DNA of 64,000 nucleotides from Candidatus Latescibacterota bacterium (GTDB lineage: Bacteria > Latescibacterota > UBA2968 > UBA8231), in the NCBI GenBank assembly GCA_022827835.1, contig JAJEIO010000026.1, forward strand, positions 1-64,000, written 5' to 3'. The translations under genes were made by a program, and so were the position numbers. Below are positions 8,438 to 17,435 of the stretch, piece by piece (positions within the stretch are counted from its first letter, which is position 1; the number at the start of each line of letters is the position of its first letter). Below the pieces are notes generated by a model. It was not told the origin of the DNA. It did not search any database and saw only the letters and a list, made by a program, of their open reading frames with translations.

Positions 8438-9913
8438 ATGAAACGCGTTCTTTTGGCCAAATTCAACCACGAAGTCGGCAGCTTTAACCCCCAGCTTACC
8501 TATTACGACGACTTCACGATCCACCGGGGGCCAGACCTCATAGAAGCTACCCGCTCGTCCAATTCCACGCTGGCGGGCAATATCGACATTCTCGAGGCCC
8601 GTCCCGACATCGAGTTGGTCCCCACTTACGGGGCTTGGTGCAATACCACCGGCGGCTTGGTCGCCGATCCCGATATGGACCGCCTCATCGGCGAATTGTT
8701 GGCCGCTGTCGAGGCTCACGCCCCAGTTGACGCGGTCTGTCTGTCGCTGCACGGGGCCATGGCCGGCGAAACCGAAATCGATCCCGAGGGTCGCGTCGCG
8801 TCCGGCATTCGGCAGATCGTTGGGGACGTGCCCATTGTCGCGGCCATGGACCTGCACGCAGTTATTTCGCAACGGCTGGTTGATGCAGCCGACGCCTTGG
8901 TCTTCCTCCACACCTATCCACACACGGATATGCGCGACACCGGCCAGCGCGCGGCCCGCCTGTTGTTGCGCCAATTGGACGGGGACGTCAAACCCACCAC
9001 GGCCCGCGTATCCATTCCATTATTGGCCCGTGGCGATGAACTCATCACCGCCAGCGGCCGCTTTGGCGAAGCCATCCGACGCTGCCAAGAAATTGAGGCG
9101 TCTCCAGGCGCTTTGGCCGCGGGCGTCATCATTGGCAATCCCTTTACCGACGTGCCCGATTTGCAGTCCAATGCAATCGTCACCACCGACGACGATCCAG
9201 CCCAAGCCGAGGAATTGGCGCTGGAATTGGCCCGCTTTATGTGGGAAAACCGCCCCCACTGGATTCCCAAACTCACCCCACTCGAACAAGCCGTGCGTCT
9301 GGCCGAAGAGACCGAGGGCCTTACGGTGTTCTCCGACGCTGCGGATTCCACGGCCTCGGGTGCCAGCGGCGACAGCAACGCCATTCTCAAGGGGCTGCTC
9401 CAATACAATTACAGCAAGTGCGCGCTCATTCCCATAGTGGATGCTCCTGCGGTGGAAGCTGCTTATCGGACTGGAGTAGGGGGGCAGTTCACTTGGCCCT
9501 TGGGCGGCACCCTCGACTCGGAGCGCTTTGCTCCGGTGGAATTGCCTCTGTATGTCAAGAGCCTGTCCGACGGGGCCTTCACTACTGAATTCGGGTATGT
9601 AGTGCCGCCTAGTCGCACGGCCATTTTGACTAGTGACAATCTCACGCTGCTGGTGACCCAAGAAGCCGCCCCCATCGTCGGCCGCAAGGTGTATCAGAGC
9701 CAGGGGCACGATCCGGTCGACTACGATTTGGTCGTATGCAAATCTCCCAACGGCTTCCGCACTCACTACCAAGCCATCGCCGCCCGCATTGTCGCTGTCG
9801 ATGTGCCTGGGTCCACCAGCGCCAACCTCAAGACCTTGCCCTACCAGCACTGTGTGCGTCCCATCTTTCCGCTGGACGATGGAGTGGTGCCGCCGTTTGC
9901 TGAGGCCGACTGA
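8438..9913 (+). CDS. M81 family metallopeptidase (MlrC-like)
   Basis: 491 residues. The N-terminus KFNHEVGSFNP, then LSLHGAM, DLHAVIS and the YPHTDMRDTG segment match the DUF1485/MlrC N-terminal domain, whose acidic and His residues bind zinc. DAADSTASGASGDS and the C-terminal SPNGFR segment match the MlrC C-terminal domain. MlrC opens linearised microcystin peptides, but most relatives have unknown substrates and sit in catabolic clusters, as here. GGAAGG precedes the ATG. The stop directly abuts the next gene's ATG (TGAATG), so the two are co-translated. Confidence 0.88.
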   Translation: MKRVLLAKFNHEVGSFNPQLTYYDDFTIHRGPDLIEATRSSNSTLAGNIDILEARPDIELVPTYGAWCNTTGGLVADPDMDRLIGELLAAVEAHAPVDAVCLSLHGAMAGETEIDPEGRVASGIRQIVGDVPIVAAMDLHAVISQRLVDAADALVFLHTYPHTDMRDTGQRAARLLLRQLDGDVKPTTARVSIPLLARGDELITASGRFGEAIRRCQEIEASPGALAAGVIIGNPFTDVPDLQSNAIVTTDDDPAQAEELALELARFMWENRPHWIPKLTPLEQAVRLAEETEGLTVFSDAADSTASGASGDSNAILKGLLQYNYSKCALIPIVDAPAVEAAYRTGVGGQFTWPLGGTLDSERFAPVELPLYVKSLSDGAFTTEFGYVVPPSRTAILTSDNLTLLVTQEAAPIVGRKVYQSQGHDPVDYDLVVCKSPNGFRTHYQAIAARIVAVDVPGSTSANLKTLPYQHCVRPIFPLDDGVVPPFAEAD

Positions 9914-10531
9914 ATGCACATCGAAGATCTCTTTACGCCGGCGCAACAAGCCCTTGTCGCCGGTCTGCACAGACGCGATCAGCAGGAGCGTCAGGCTGGC
10001 TCCACGGACCCGTTGCGCCTCAAGGCCGTCAGTCCCCAAGTGGCCCATTACCTCTGTCTGACCGCGATCCACCAACAGGCCAGGACCTTGGTCGAATTCG
10101 GCACTTCGCACGGCTATTCTACCCTGCACCTAGCCGCTGCAGCTCAACGTACCGGGGGCCGCGTCTTCAGCTTGGATCAGGTACCTGAGAAAACGGCGGC
10201 GGCGCAAGCCAATTTGCGCCAAGCTGGTTTGGACCACTTGGTGAAATGCTACACCGGGGAGGGGGATGCCTTTATTGCAACGCTCCCCGAGCGCGTGGAT
10301 TTTGTCTTTGTGGATTTTGGCCTACCCGCATTTGCGCCCATGTTCACCATGCTGGAAAGCCGTCTGGTGGCAGGGGCTTTTCTCTTTGTCGATGGCTGGT
10401 CCAAAGTCGAACAATGGGATCAGAATCCGGAGTGGACCGCCTTTAGAAGCCGCTTAGACGAGACTGCCGATTACCTGACCTACATCCTGCCGCTGGAAAA
10501 GTCGCACCTCATTGCTATTAAGCTGCCTTGA
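9914..10531 (+). CDS. Class I SAM-dependent O-methyltransferase-like protein
   Basis: 205 residues. Motif I is LVEFGTSHGYSTLHLAAA (residues about 60-77), followed by an acidic residue after strand 2 (GGRVFSLDQ) and DFVFVDFG at motif IV, the layout of O-methyltransferase family 3. The start abuts the M81 peptidase stop with no gap, so expression is coupled. The methyl acceptor cannot be told; modification of the peptidase product or of a related small molecule is a guess from position. Confidence 0.82.
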   Translation: MHIEDLFTPAQQALVAGLHRRDQQERQAGSTDPLRLKAVSPQVAHYLCLTAIHQQARTLVEFGTSHGYSTLHLAAAAQRTGGRVFSLDQVPEKTAAAQANLRQAGLDHLVKCYTGEGDAFIATLPERVDFVFVDFGLPAFAPMFTMLESRLVAGAFLFVDGWSKVEQWDQNPEWTAFRSRLDETADYLTYILPLEKSHLIAIKLP

Positions 10532-10632
10532 ACACCGGGAAGGTAAGGGCACCCACGAGGGGGAGGTGAAGCCACGCAGATTGGCTACCGGCTTGTCTTG
10601 ATGACGCAAGGTGAAGTGCCGTCCGACCGTCT

Positions 10633-10660
10633 TTGTTTATGTATCTAAATCGGATATATT
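10633..10660 (+). promoter_or_regulatory. Weak candidate promoter upstream of the toxin-antitoxin pair
   Basis: TTGTTT at 10633-10638 and TATATT at 10655-10660 with a 16-base spacer, in a locally AT-rich stretch. The -10 box is good (5 of 6), the -35 box poor (3 of 6). Confidence 0.3.
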
Positions 10661-10694
10661 CTTTTTACATTGCGTCCTGAAGCTGTACGCATCC

Positions 10695-10724
10695 GTATGG
10701 GTGATCCCTTGTGGTCGCCCATAC
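10695..10724. promoter_or_regulatory. Inverted repeat upstream of a toxin-antitoxin pair
   Basis: GTATGGGTGA (10695-10704) pairs with TCGCCCATAC (10715-10724): a 10-base stem with one G-T pair and a 10-base loop. It lies about 35 bases downstream of a possible promoter and 40 bases before the antitoxin ATG. That suits an operator bound by the antitoxin or its complex. There is no T-run after it, which argues against a terminator. Confidence 0.45.
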
Positions 10725-10764
10725 TATCAGGTCAACAGCGCGTTCACAATAGGGGGCCACAGAA

Positions 10765-11004
10765 ATGGCTGACTTACTTCAACAGGTATTCTCAGAGATA
10801 CAGAAACTGCCAGCAGACCAGCGGAATGCCATTGCCGCCCGGATTCTAATTGATTTAAAAGATGAGCAGGCCTGGACAGAACGTTTTGCGGCCACAACTG
10901 ATGAGCAGTGGGATCGTTTGGCTGAATCAACAAGAAGGGAAATTGCTGCGGGTGATACGGTACCATTTGATGATGTTTTTGCCGTTGACCCATCTCAGCA
11001 ATGA
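10765..11004 (+). CDS. Probable antitoxin of a RelE/ParE-type pair
   Basis: 79 residues, acidic and helical (MADLLQQVFSEIQKLPADQRNAIAARIL, shown in part only). A hydrophobic, leucine-spaced N-terminus is followed by an acidic tail (FDDVFAVDPSQQ), as in small antitoxins whose C-terminus wraps the toxin. No clear ribbon-helix-helix or HTH motif was seen. Its stop overlaps the next ATG (ATGA), the usual order and coupling of type II antitoxin then toxin. An inverted repeat lies just upstream. The family call depends largely on the neighbour. Confidence 0.65.
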   Translation: MADLLQQVFSEIQKLPADQRNAIAARILIDLKDEQAWTERFAATTDEQWDRLAESTRREIAAGDTVPFDDVFAVDPSQQ

Positions 11005-11270
11005 CGTCCAGTATTACGAGAGCCTTCCGACGACAACTCAGCCGACTTTCTCCCCAAGCTCAACGGCAAGCTATCCAAGCTTACAGACTTTGGCGTTCCG
11101 ATCCCTATCACGCTAGTCTCCAATTCAAGCAAGTCAGTCCGCGTCAGCCCATCTTTGCTGTTCGCATTGGGATGGGCCATCGGGCGTTAGGTTTGCGAGA
11201 AGGAGATCATATTTTTTGGTTTTGGATAGGAGCGCACGCGGACTATGACCACTTACTCAAGCGTCTGTAG
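11001..11270 (+). CDS. RelE/HigB-like toxin
   Basis: 89 residues, basic. The pattern FRRQLSRLSPQAQRQAIQAY, then FKQVSPRQPIFAVRIGMGHRA and a C-terminal HIFWFWIGAHADYDHLL, fits the RelE/ParE fold: two N-terminal helices, then a beta sheet that includes the 'VRIGMGHRALG' strand and a final 'W.GAHADYDHL' strand. Family members are ribosome-dependent mRNA interferases (RelE, HigB) or gyrase poisons (ParE). The C-terminal His and Asp favour the RelE/HigB side. It overlaps the antitoxin by 4 bases. No ribosome site of its own is needed if coupled. Confidence 0.72.
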   Translation: MTSSITRAFRRQLSRLSPQAQRQAIQAYRLWRSDPYHASLQFKQVSPRQPIFAVRIGMGHRALGLREGDHIFWFWIGAHADYDHLLKRL

Positions 11271-11359
11271 TTGAAGCTGATTCCAAATCTTTAGGTGTGA
11301 ACAAGGCGCGCTTGCGGAGCGCAGGAATGACAGGGGGCGTTGACGCGCCGGGATGCCTC

Positions 11360-12271
11360 TTAAAATTCCCCCTTGTATATCTCGTCAAACAGAGCTTTGA
11401 CCCCTTCGACAAGCCCCGGCTCCGGCGCTGGATAGGGCGGCCCTAAGCGGTGGTTGGGGTAGAGGCCCTTCAATTGGATGGCCGCTTTTATGGAAGCCAG
11501 CCAGTTGTGTTTGATCGCCCACTGCAACCACGGCTCTTCATAGCGGTACACCAAATCCCAAGCCCCGGCCGCATCGCCGTTGTCTAGCGCATTGTTGTAG
11601 GCATTGGCAATGTCGGGTCGGAAAGGTGCGACTGTGCACAAATAGGCGGGGGAGCCGAGCGGATAGCCAAAGGCGAAATTGCGCATCTGCCCGCCACTGA
11701 TCACGCCAAAACCAAAATTGCGCGTCTGGCGGATCAGATCGTAGTACGTGTAGAATTGGTCGCCGTCGTTTTTCATGCCGATGATGTGGGGGCGTTGGGC
11801 CAGTTCCACGGCGGCTTCCAAGGGGAAGGGGGGTTGGCCGCCAGCCCACAGCAGCAGGGGGATATCAGCGGCTCCCTCCAAGGCGTCGAAGTAATTGATT
11901 AGGACCGGCGTGGTATTGCCCAGATAGGGATGGACTTGGACTTTGACCGCGTCCATGCCCACGGCTTGGGCGTGGGCCAGATAATCCCGCGTCTTTGCCG
12001 CCTTCCAAAAACCCGTACCGCCGATGCAGAAGGCCCGGCCAGCGCAGGCTTGGCCCACGGTCTCGGTCACGGCCCATATATCCTCGTCGTCCAAGCAGGC
12101 GAATTCGCTGCTGCCGTAGGTCAACATCAGGATGGGCGCTCCCTGTTCGCTGAGCCAATCTACGTATGCCGCCACTGCTTGGTGGTCTAATGTGCCGGTC
12201 TCGTCAAAGCACAAATTGAGCGGGACCACTGGCCCCTTCATACGCGCTAACGCTGCGGTCGCCTTGTCCAT
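11360..12271 (-). CDS. Dihydrodipicolinate synthase/N-acetylneuraminate lyase family protein
   Basis: 303 residues, a class I aldolase TIM barrel. The Schiff-base lysine is Lys167 in HIIGMKNDGD, and TYGSSEF replaces the usual G-T-T/S-GE pyruvate-binding motif. The position that carries the catalytic Tyr (IP..YN.P in DHDPS) reads IPLLLWAGGQPP, so that Tyr is missing. It is therefore unlikely to be the lysine-pathway DapA and more likely a sugar-acid aldolase or dehydratase relative with altered chemistry. AGAGGAG lies 8 bases before the ATG. It is followed after 27 bases, on the complementary side, by the end of the 760-residue surface protein gene. Confidence 0.82.
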   Translation of the reverse strand: MDKATAALARMKGPVVPLNLCFDETGTLDHQAVAAYVDWLSEQGAPILMLTYGSSEFACLDDEDIWAVTETVGQACAGRAFCIGGTGFWKAAKTRDYLAHAQAVGMDAVKVQVHPYLGNTTPVLINYFDALEGAADIPLLLWAGGQPPFPLEAAVELAQRPHIIGMKNDGDQFYTYYDLIRQTRNFGFGVISGGQMRNFAFGYPLGSPAYLCTVAPFRPDIANAYNNALDNGDAAGAWDLVYRYEEPWLQWAIKHNWLASIKAAIQLKGLYPNHRLGPPYPAPEPGLVEGVKALFDEIYKGEF

Positions 12272-12298
12272 TGTCTATCTCCTCTGAGTGTGATCAGA

Positions 12299-14581
12299 TC
12301 AGTAAACTATTGAAACCAACTCGACAGCCTGCTCGGTACTCCCATCTCCTTTGACCTTCAACCGCGCTATATAATTGCCCGGCGGCACTCGTCCTCCCGT
12401 CCCGGTGCGTCCATCCCACGCCAACCGCAGCGGTCCAGCCGTGCCCATCAACTCTACCCCGGCCACGCGCCGTCCCGCCAAATCGAAAATCTCCAGTTGC
12501 ACAGGCCGCGCTGTCAAAACATCGACCAGATCCAGTGCGACGACCAACTCGTCGTTGACCCCGTCGCCATTGGGCGTCAACACACTGGGGGCAATGGACA
12601 TATTGGCCCACAAGGATCGACCCAGCGGCAAGCGCACCACATTGGTGCTGCTTTCCACCGACTCCGCAGCATCCCCTGGTTCGACCCGCTGGCGCACAGG
12701 CTCGGCTAGGCGGCTGTCCTCCAAGAACAGCTCAAAGCGAGTGGCGTCGAGGAAGATGGCCGCGGCAAAATCCACTTCCACCAACTGTCCCGAGCGCACG
12801 GGCTGCGGCAATTGCACGACAAAACCATCCTCCACCGCGTCCACTGCCGCTTCTCGCATCACCCCATCTACCCGCACCTGGTCGAACTGCAAATCCGTCG
12901 AGGCCTGCACCAATAGTCGGTCAAAGCCGTTGCGCGTGCGCTCGGGCCGCACATAGTACGTGAAAATCTCCTGTCGGCCCGGTTGCACCAGCACGGGTGC
13001 TAGTTCTGCGGCTATCTGCTGGGCCAAAGGCTCGGAAAAATCCAGCACCACCCAATCTAGCTGCGCCCCCAACGACGGATCGTCGGAGACTAACCGCCCC
13101 TCTAGCTGCACATAGCGCCGCATGGAGGGCGACTGGAAGGGCTGGTCCGGCTCCAAGTACACCGGACTCCACGGACTCCAATCCGCCCCTGGCACAAAGA
13201 CCGTGTCAACAGGCCCGCGAAAAGAGGGGATGCGCCGTTCCCACTGCCGCTGAGTGATTTCCTTGCCCTCTGGATCGCGGTATATCACCTCGGCGTCGAG
13301 CGTATTGCCCGAGCGGCTGCGCAGTTCCAGACGCGTGCCCCCTGGGGTCTGACCGCCCCAGCGCAGGGCATTGATATTCTTCTGTCCCTGCAAATCCAAA
13401 ATGGGTGAGCGCAGATCTACCTGAACCGGCGCGCCGCGACCAAAGACCTGGAGTTCGGAGATAGTACCAGAAGCTCCGCAGCCGCGCGCTGCCTCGCTGC
13501 CGAACTCGTCGCCGCAGTTGGCGTCCCACGTCTTCCAGCTAATGCGCACAAAGCGGACCGGTAGGCTGGTAAAACGGTGATCGGCCAAACCCTGGATCCG
13601 GTTGAGCTGGCTACCCCAACCGGAAAAGTGCTTGGTCCAGCGCAGCGAGCCGTCCGGGGCCAGCGAACCGTCCGAGGTCAAGACCTCGTAGAAATTGAAC
13701 CAGAACCAGCGGTACTGGCGGGAAAAGGTGATCATCCGCACTAGGTCAACCCAGTAAACAGCCCCCAGATCCATGGTGATCTGGGCAATCACATCGGTAT
13801 CGGCCCGGGTCGCCCGTATATTGGACCAGACTGTGCTGATGCGGCCGTCCATCAACTGCAGGGCATTGGCCAGATTCGGGATATCGGGATTCTTGGTATC
13901 GACCCCCACGACAATGTCCACGCGGCCGCCGCGCTCGATGGCTCCTTGTACCAGATTGTCGCCAAAGGCCTCTACCTCAATCTCGACCAGTCGCGCCTCG
14001 GGTGCCGCTTTTAGGACCTCTACCCGCACGAAATGCACTGGGAAAGGCTCATCCGGATTCAATTCATAGGTGATCCGGCGGCGGTCCTCGGTAAATCGTT
14101 CTTTAATCCGGTACGCCAGGGTGCCTTCTATCTGCGTGCGGGTCTCGTCGCGGAACTGTTCGCCAGTAGATAGCAGTAGATCGAAAATCTCAAAGGGAGG
14201 CCCGTGCGCGGAAAAAATTAGATGCACCCGATGGGCCGAAACCACTCGGCCCAGATCCACTTCAATAAACCAGTCCTCGGCCCTTTCGTCCAAATCCGGA
14301 CCCCAGCCCGTGTTCTCGTCCCCGTCCATCACCCCCGGTGCCTCTAGGGCATTGGAACCTACCCGGCTGATCCCGCCGCCAAAGGCCACCGCGTCCAGAG
14401 CCGCATTGTTGTTCCGACGCACTGCCACCGGCCGAATGCTCCCTTCCTGCGTCAGTTCCACCGCCCCCAAGGGCAACTCCCACTGGCGCCACTGAGCCGC
14501 TGTTGCAAAGCGCAACTCGTCGCCAGCGCTCTTTTGCCAAGGGGCCAACAGAATGCCGATGGCGAGCAAAAAGTTTACCAA
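12299..14581 (-). CDS. Secreted discoidin-like protein with FlgD/T9SS-type Ig tail
   Basis: 760 residues if the TTG at 14581 is the start; it overlaps the upstream stop by 7 bases, and no clear ribosome site is visible, so the start is uncertain. A hydrophobic N-terminus (FLLAIGILLAPW) is a short signal peptide. Two discoidin (F5/8C)-like carbohydrate-binding regions appear: SNALEAPGVMDGDENTGW with DWFIEVDLGR (about 75-210), and LMDGRISTVW with ITMDLGAVYWVDLVRM (about 240-400). The C-terminus has PSVLTPNGDGVNDE, LEIFDLAGRRVA and GGRVPPGNYIARL, the FlgD Ig-like/CTD-type tail of surface-exported proteins. It shares a WRQW motif near the N-terminus with two other proteins here. Probable cell-surface protein, last gene of the kinase operon. 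Confidence 0.85.
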   Translation of the reverse strand: MVNFLLAIGILLAPWQKSAGDELRFATAAQWRQWELPLGAVELTQEGSIRPVAVRRNNNAALDAVAFGGGISRVGSNALEAPGVMDGDENTGWGPDLDERAEDWFIEVDLGRVVSAHRVHLIFSAHGPPFEIFDLLLSTGEQFRDETRTQIEGTLAYRIKERFTEDRRRITYELNPDEPFPVHFVRVEVLKAAPEARLVEIEVEAFGDNLVQGAIERGGRVDIVVGVDTKNPDIPNLANALQLMDGRISTVWSNIRATRADTDVIAQITMDLGAVYWVDLVRMITFSRQYRWFWFNFYEVLTSDGSLAPDGSLRWTKHFSGWGSQLNRIQGLADHRFTSLPVRFVRISWKTWDANCGDEFGSEAARGCGASGTISELQVFGRGAPVQVDLRSPILDLQGQKNINALRWGGQTPGGTRLELRSRSGNTLDAEVIYRDPEGKEITQRQWERRIPSFRGPVDTVFVPGADWSPWSPVYLEPDQPFQSPSMRRYVQLEGRLVSDDPSLGAQLDWVVLDFSEPLAQQIAAELAPVLVQPGRQEIFTYYVRPERTRNGFDRLLVQASTDLQFDQVRVDGVMREAAVDAVEDGFVVQLPQPVRSGQLVEVDFAAAIFLDATRFELFLEDSRLAEPVRQRVEPGDAAESVESSTNVVRLPLGRSLWANMSIAPSVLTPNGDGVNDELVVALDLVDVLTARPVQLEIFDLAGRRVAGVELMGTAGPLRLAWDGRTGTGGRVPPGNYIARLKVKGDGSTEQAVELVSIVY

Positions 14582-16629
14582 GTGGTGGTGCTGCGGTTGG
14601 CCAAGTAGCGGTCGAGGTTTTCTTCCTTGGTGGGCTGGATCACTTGTACGGTGCCGTAGATGCCGCCCATGCCCTCTCCATCGAACACGTATAGCGCGAT
14701 CGTATTCTCGCTATCGCGCATGACTTGGTCGCTGATATCGAGAATGAACGGCCGACTCCACTTATTGTGTTCGCCGACCCAGTGGCCATTGACATACACA
14801 GTGGCGTGCTGATCTACTCCGCCGAAGGCTAGATGCACCGGCTGGCCTTCTTTTGCATCCACCTTAATTTGGGTCCGGTACCAAGCCCCTCCGTTGTAGC
14901 CAGCATATCCTTGGGACTCCCAAGCCTGTCCAATGCTGACATTGGCCCATTCCGAATCGTCGAAGCCCGGGGCGGCGTACTCGCGATCCAGTAGAGGATT
15001 CAGCCTGCGCTCATCGAGGCGCTCATCGAGGCGGAATTTCCACTGCGTGGGCACCTTGGCTACCTTTTTATGGGAGTAGGGTATCACAACAGGCGAGTTG
15101 GCATAGGAGGAGTACTGCTGATCCGCTCCCTTCTTCAAGCTGGGTGAGGCCCAATCGAAGATAGGCTGATACACATTGATCCTATCAATACTCGTCATGT
15201 TCGTCCCGCCGTACACGTACAGGGCCACGGTATTCTCGCCATCGCGCACGGCCATGGGGCCAATATTGACGATGAGCGGTTGTTCCGTGATGTTGGTGCT
15301 ACCATGGAAGGCGGTCGCGCGGCCGTTGACGTACACCCCGATAGCCCGATACTTCCCTTCAATATACATTTGTACTGGACGTACGCGATCGGCCGCTATC
15401 GTGAACTTGGCACGATACCAAGCTCCTCCCTCGTAGTCAGCATAGCCCTGTTCTGCCCAAGGTCGTCCGATCTCTATATCGGCCCATTCCGCATCGTCGA
15501 AGTCTGAGGCGGCGTACTCGTGGAACTGCGACGGACGCTCCATGGGTTTCCGGTCTGTGTCGAGGTGGAATTCCCACTTTGTGGGCACCTTGGCCACTGG
15601 GTCTATGTCGGTGGCACGACGGAGGAACTTTTTGATATCCGTCTTTCGCTCCGTCCCTAAAAATCTCCAAGAAAAAAGAATCTCATTGTGAAAGGGGAGA
15701 TCGTGTCTTAACTGACTCTGCCACTCAATTTGCTGATTGGTCTGTTTCATCTGCCGCTCGGCCTGTTTCATCTGCTGCTGGAGAGCTTTTAACTGTCGGC
15801 GCACCTGCTCGTCGATGAATACTGAATCGACACCGATGCCTAGGGAGGACTTGATATCCCCCAAGTGACCCTGTATCCCGTGCATCCACTCGGAGCGGAA
15901 GCCTTGCCGCTGGATGGTTTTCAACTGTCCCTCTAGCTGCCGCTGGAGGTCCTCCATCTGTCGTTTGGTCTGTTTCATTTGCCGCTCGGCCTGTTTCATC
16001 TGCTGCTCCATCTGCCGTTGGGTGGCCTCTAGCTGCCGGCGCACCTGCTCGTCGATGAACGCCGAGTCGGCATCGGTGCTCCGCTTGGCCTGCTCCAGTC
16101 GCTGCTTGGTCCGCTCTGTTGCCTGCTTGAGCCGCTCAGTCTGCCCCGTTATCTGCCGCTGGATGGCCTCTAGCTGTCGCTCAGTCAGTTCCTTCTGCTG
16201 CTTAGCCCGCTCCATTACCTGCTGCAACTGTCGGCGGATATAGGATTCAGAGGCAGTGCGGTGGGACGGTTTCTCGATCACTGCCTCGCGTTGGTGAGTC
16301 GATCCCAGACGCTGTGCCGCCTCCGCTCCCACTTGTGGCTGGTCGGGGTACTTGTCGCGCACGGCTTCGTAAGTCTGGCGCGCCTGTGCTAGCCCCAGCT
16401 TCTCTTGGCACACCCCGATGCGTAGCTGCGCCCGGGCCGCTAGCCCCTCGTCTCCCTCGCCCTTTTCGTGTGCCTCAATCACTTGCTTATAGAGGCGAAT
16501 GGCCTCCTCCAAATTGCCCTCGCCCTTCTCCTGCGTGAGGGCCGCCTGATATGTCTCCTCGACATTGCTGGCTAGCAGACTGCTGGCACTCAGTAATACG
16601 CAACTGAGGAAAATCGCAACGCGCTCCAT
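14575..16629 (-). CDS. Secreted TPR/coiled-coil protein with two GH2-type jelly-roll domains
   Basis: 684 residues from MERVAIFLS, 6 bases after GGAGG; a Met further upstream would give an implausible 43-residue leader. Signal peptide 1-22. TPR-like repeats span about 27-105 (EEAIRLYKQVIEAHEKGEGD). A long Gln/Arg/Lys-rich coiled coil follows at about 133-330, with repeated RQLEATQRQME/KQAERQMKQTKRQ units. Two tandem beta-galactosidase-like sugar-binding jelly rolls (about 346-500 and 523-670) share WEFHLD/WKFRLD, DDAEW/DDSEW, GGAWYRAK/GGAWYRTQ and YVNG motifs. No glycosidase catalytic domain is present. It overlaps the next surface-protein gene. Inferred: a rod-like periplasmic or surface protein presenting carbohydrate-binding heads. 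Confidence 0.82.
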   Translation of the reverse strand: MERVAIFLSCVLLSASSLLASNVEETYQAALTQEKGEGNLEEAIRLYKQVIEAHEKGEGDEGLAARAQLRIGVCQEKLGLAQARQTYEAVRDKYPDQPQVGAEAAQRLGSTHQREAVIEKPSHRTASESYIRRQLQQVMERAKQQKELTERQLEAIQRQITGQTERLKQATERTKQRLEQAKRSTDADSAFIDEQVRRQLEATQRQMEQQMKQAERQMKQTKRQMEDLQRQLEGQLKTIQRQGFRSEWMHGIQGHLGDIKSSLGIGVDSVFIDEQVRRQLKALQQQMKQAERQMKQTNQQIEWQSQLRHDLPFHNEILFSWRFLGTERKTDIKKFLRRATDIDPVAKVPTKWEFHLDTDRKPMERPSQFHEYAASDFDDAEWADIEIGRPWAEQGYADYEGGAWYRAKFTIAADRVRPVQMYIEGKYRAIGVYVNGRATAFHGSTNITEQPLIVNIGPMAVRDGENTVALYVYGGTNMTSIDRINVYQPIFDWASPSLKKGADQQYSSYANSPVVIPYSHKKVAKVPTQWKFRLDERLDERRLNPLLDREYAAPGFDDSEWANVSIGQAWESQGYAGYNGGAWYRTQIKVDAKEGQPVHLAFGGVDQHATVYVNGHWVGEHNKWSRPFILDISDQVMRDSENTIALYVFDGEGMGGIYGTVQVIQPTKEENLDRYLANRSTTTW

Positions 16630-16754
16630 GATGAACCTCCTCGTTTGGGTGGGTGAATGCGCGGTTGTGCGCTCACCTTTGAACCTAAACGTCGGCATTG
16701 TCGGAGTTGTCATGGTTTTGTCATGGATGTGCAAAAAGATTGTACTTTCTGGCT

Positions 16755-17435
16755 TCACTCGACAAAGCGGTATCCCACCCCGTGTACTGTGAGGATGTGG
16801 CGCGGCTGGGTTGGGTCGGCCTCCAAGCGGTTGCGCAATTCGGCGATGTGGTTATCTACCGTACGCGTGGTGGGGTACACTTCGTAGCCCCACACCTGCT
16901 CTAGAATCTGCGCCCGGGTCAGGGCACGGCCCTTGCTCTCCCATAGGAGGCGCAGCACGCCAAATGCCTTGGGGGACAGATGCACGGTCTGACTATCCAC
17001 GGTCGCCTCGTAGCGGTCGAAGTCGATTCGCGCTTGTCCGAACTTTAGGACCGCACCCGTGGATGGTGCCGACGCGCCCCGACGCAACACCGCTTTGATC
17101 CGGGCCATGAGTTCGCGGACGCCCACTGGTTTGGTGACGTAGTCGTCAGCCCCCAACTCCAAGCCTAGAACTTTATCGACCTCTTCGCCGCGCGCCGTGA
17201 GCATGATGATGGGCGTGGCCGCCCCCTGCGCCCGCAGACGACGGCACACTTCGTATCCATCCATAGTGGGCAGCACTACATCCAGCAGAATCAGGTCCGG
17301 CTGCCAAGCCAAGGCCCGCTCCAGCCCCTCGGCCCCATCGGCGACCGCCTCGGCCTCATGACCTTCAAAGATCAAATTATCGACCAGCACCCGGGCGATG
17401 GCCGCTTCGTCTTCTACTACCAGAATCCTAGGCAT
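16755..17435 (-). CDS. OmpR/PhoB-family response regulator
   Basis: 226 residues. Receiver domain 1-120 with acidic pocket VEDEA, phospho-acceptor Asp52 (LILLDVVLP), Thr80 and Lys102 (DDYVTKPVG). C-terminal winged helix about 130-226 (LSPKAFGVLRLLWESKGRALTR, shown in part; TRTVDNHIAELRNRLE; VHGVGYRFVE). Start at MPRILVV, which overlaps the kinase stop by 8 bases, the usual coupling of such pairs. A longer in-frame extension upstream lies wholly inside the kinase gene and is not needed. The TPR/coiled-coil gene follows after 125 bases and is the likely target or co-transcript. Confidence 0.95.
   Translation of the reverse strand: MPRILVVEDEAAIARVLVDNLIFEGHEAEAVADGAEGLERALAWQPDLILLDVVLPTMDGYEVCRRLRAQGAATPIIMLTARGEEVDKVLGLELGADDYVTKPVGVRELMARIKAVLRRGASAPSTGAVLKFGQARIDFDRYEATVDSQTVHLSPKAFGVLRLLWESKGRALTRAQILEQVWGYEVYPTTRTVDNHIAELRNRLEADPTQPRHILTVHGVGYRFVE

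Noticed and set aside
9020..10129. 369-codon open frame on the reverse strand
   Set aside because: Antisense across the M81 peptidase and methyltransferase genes; no recognisable domain.
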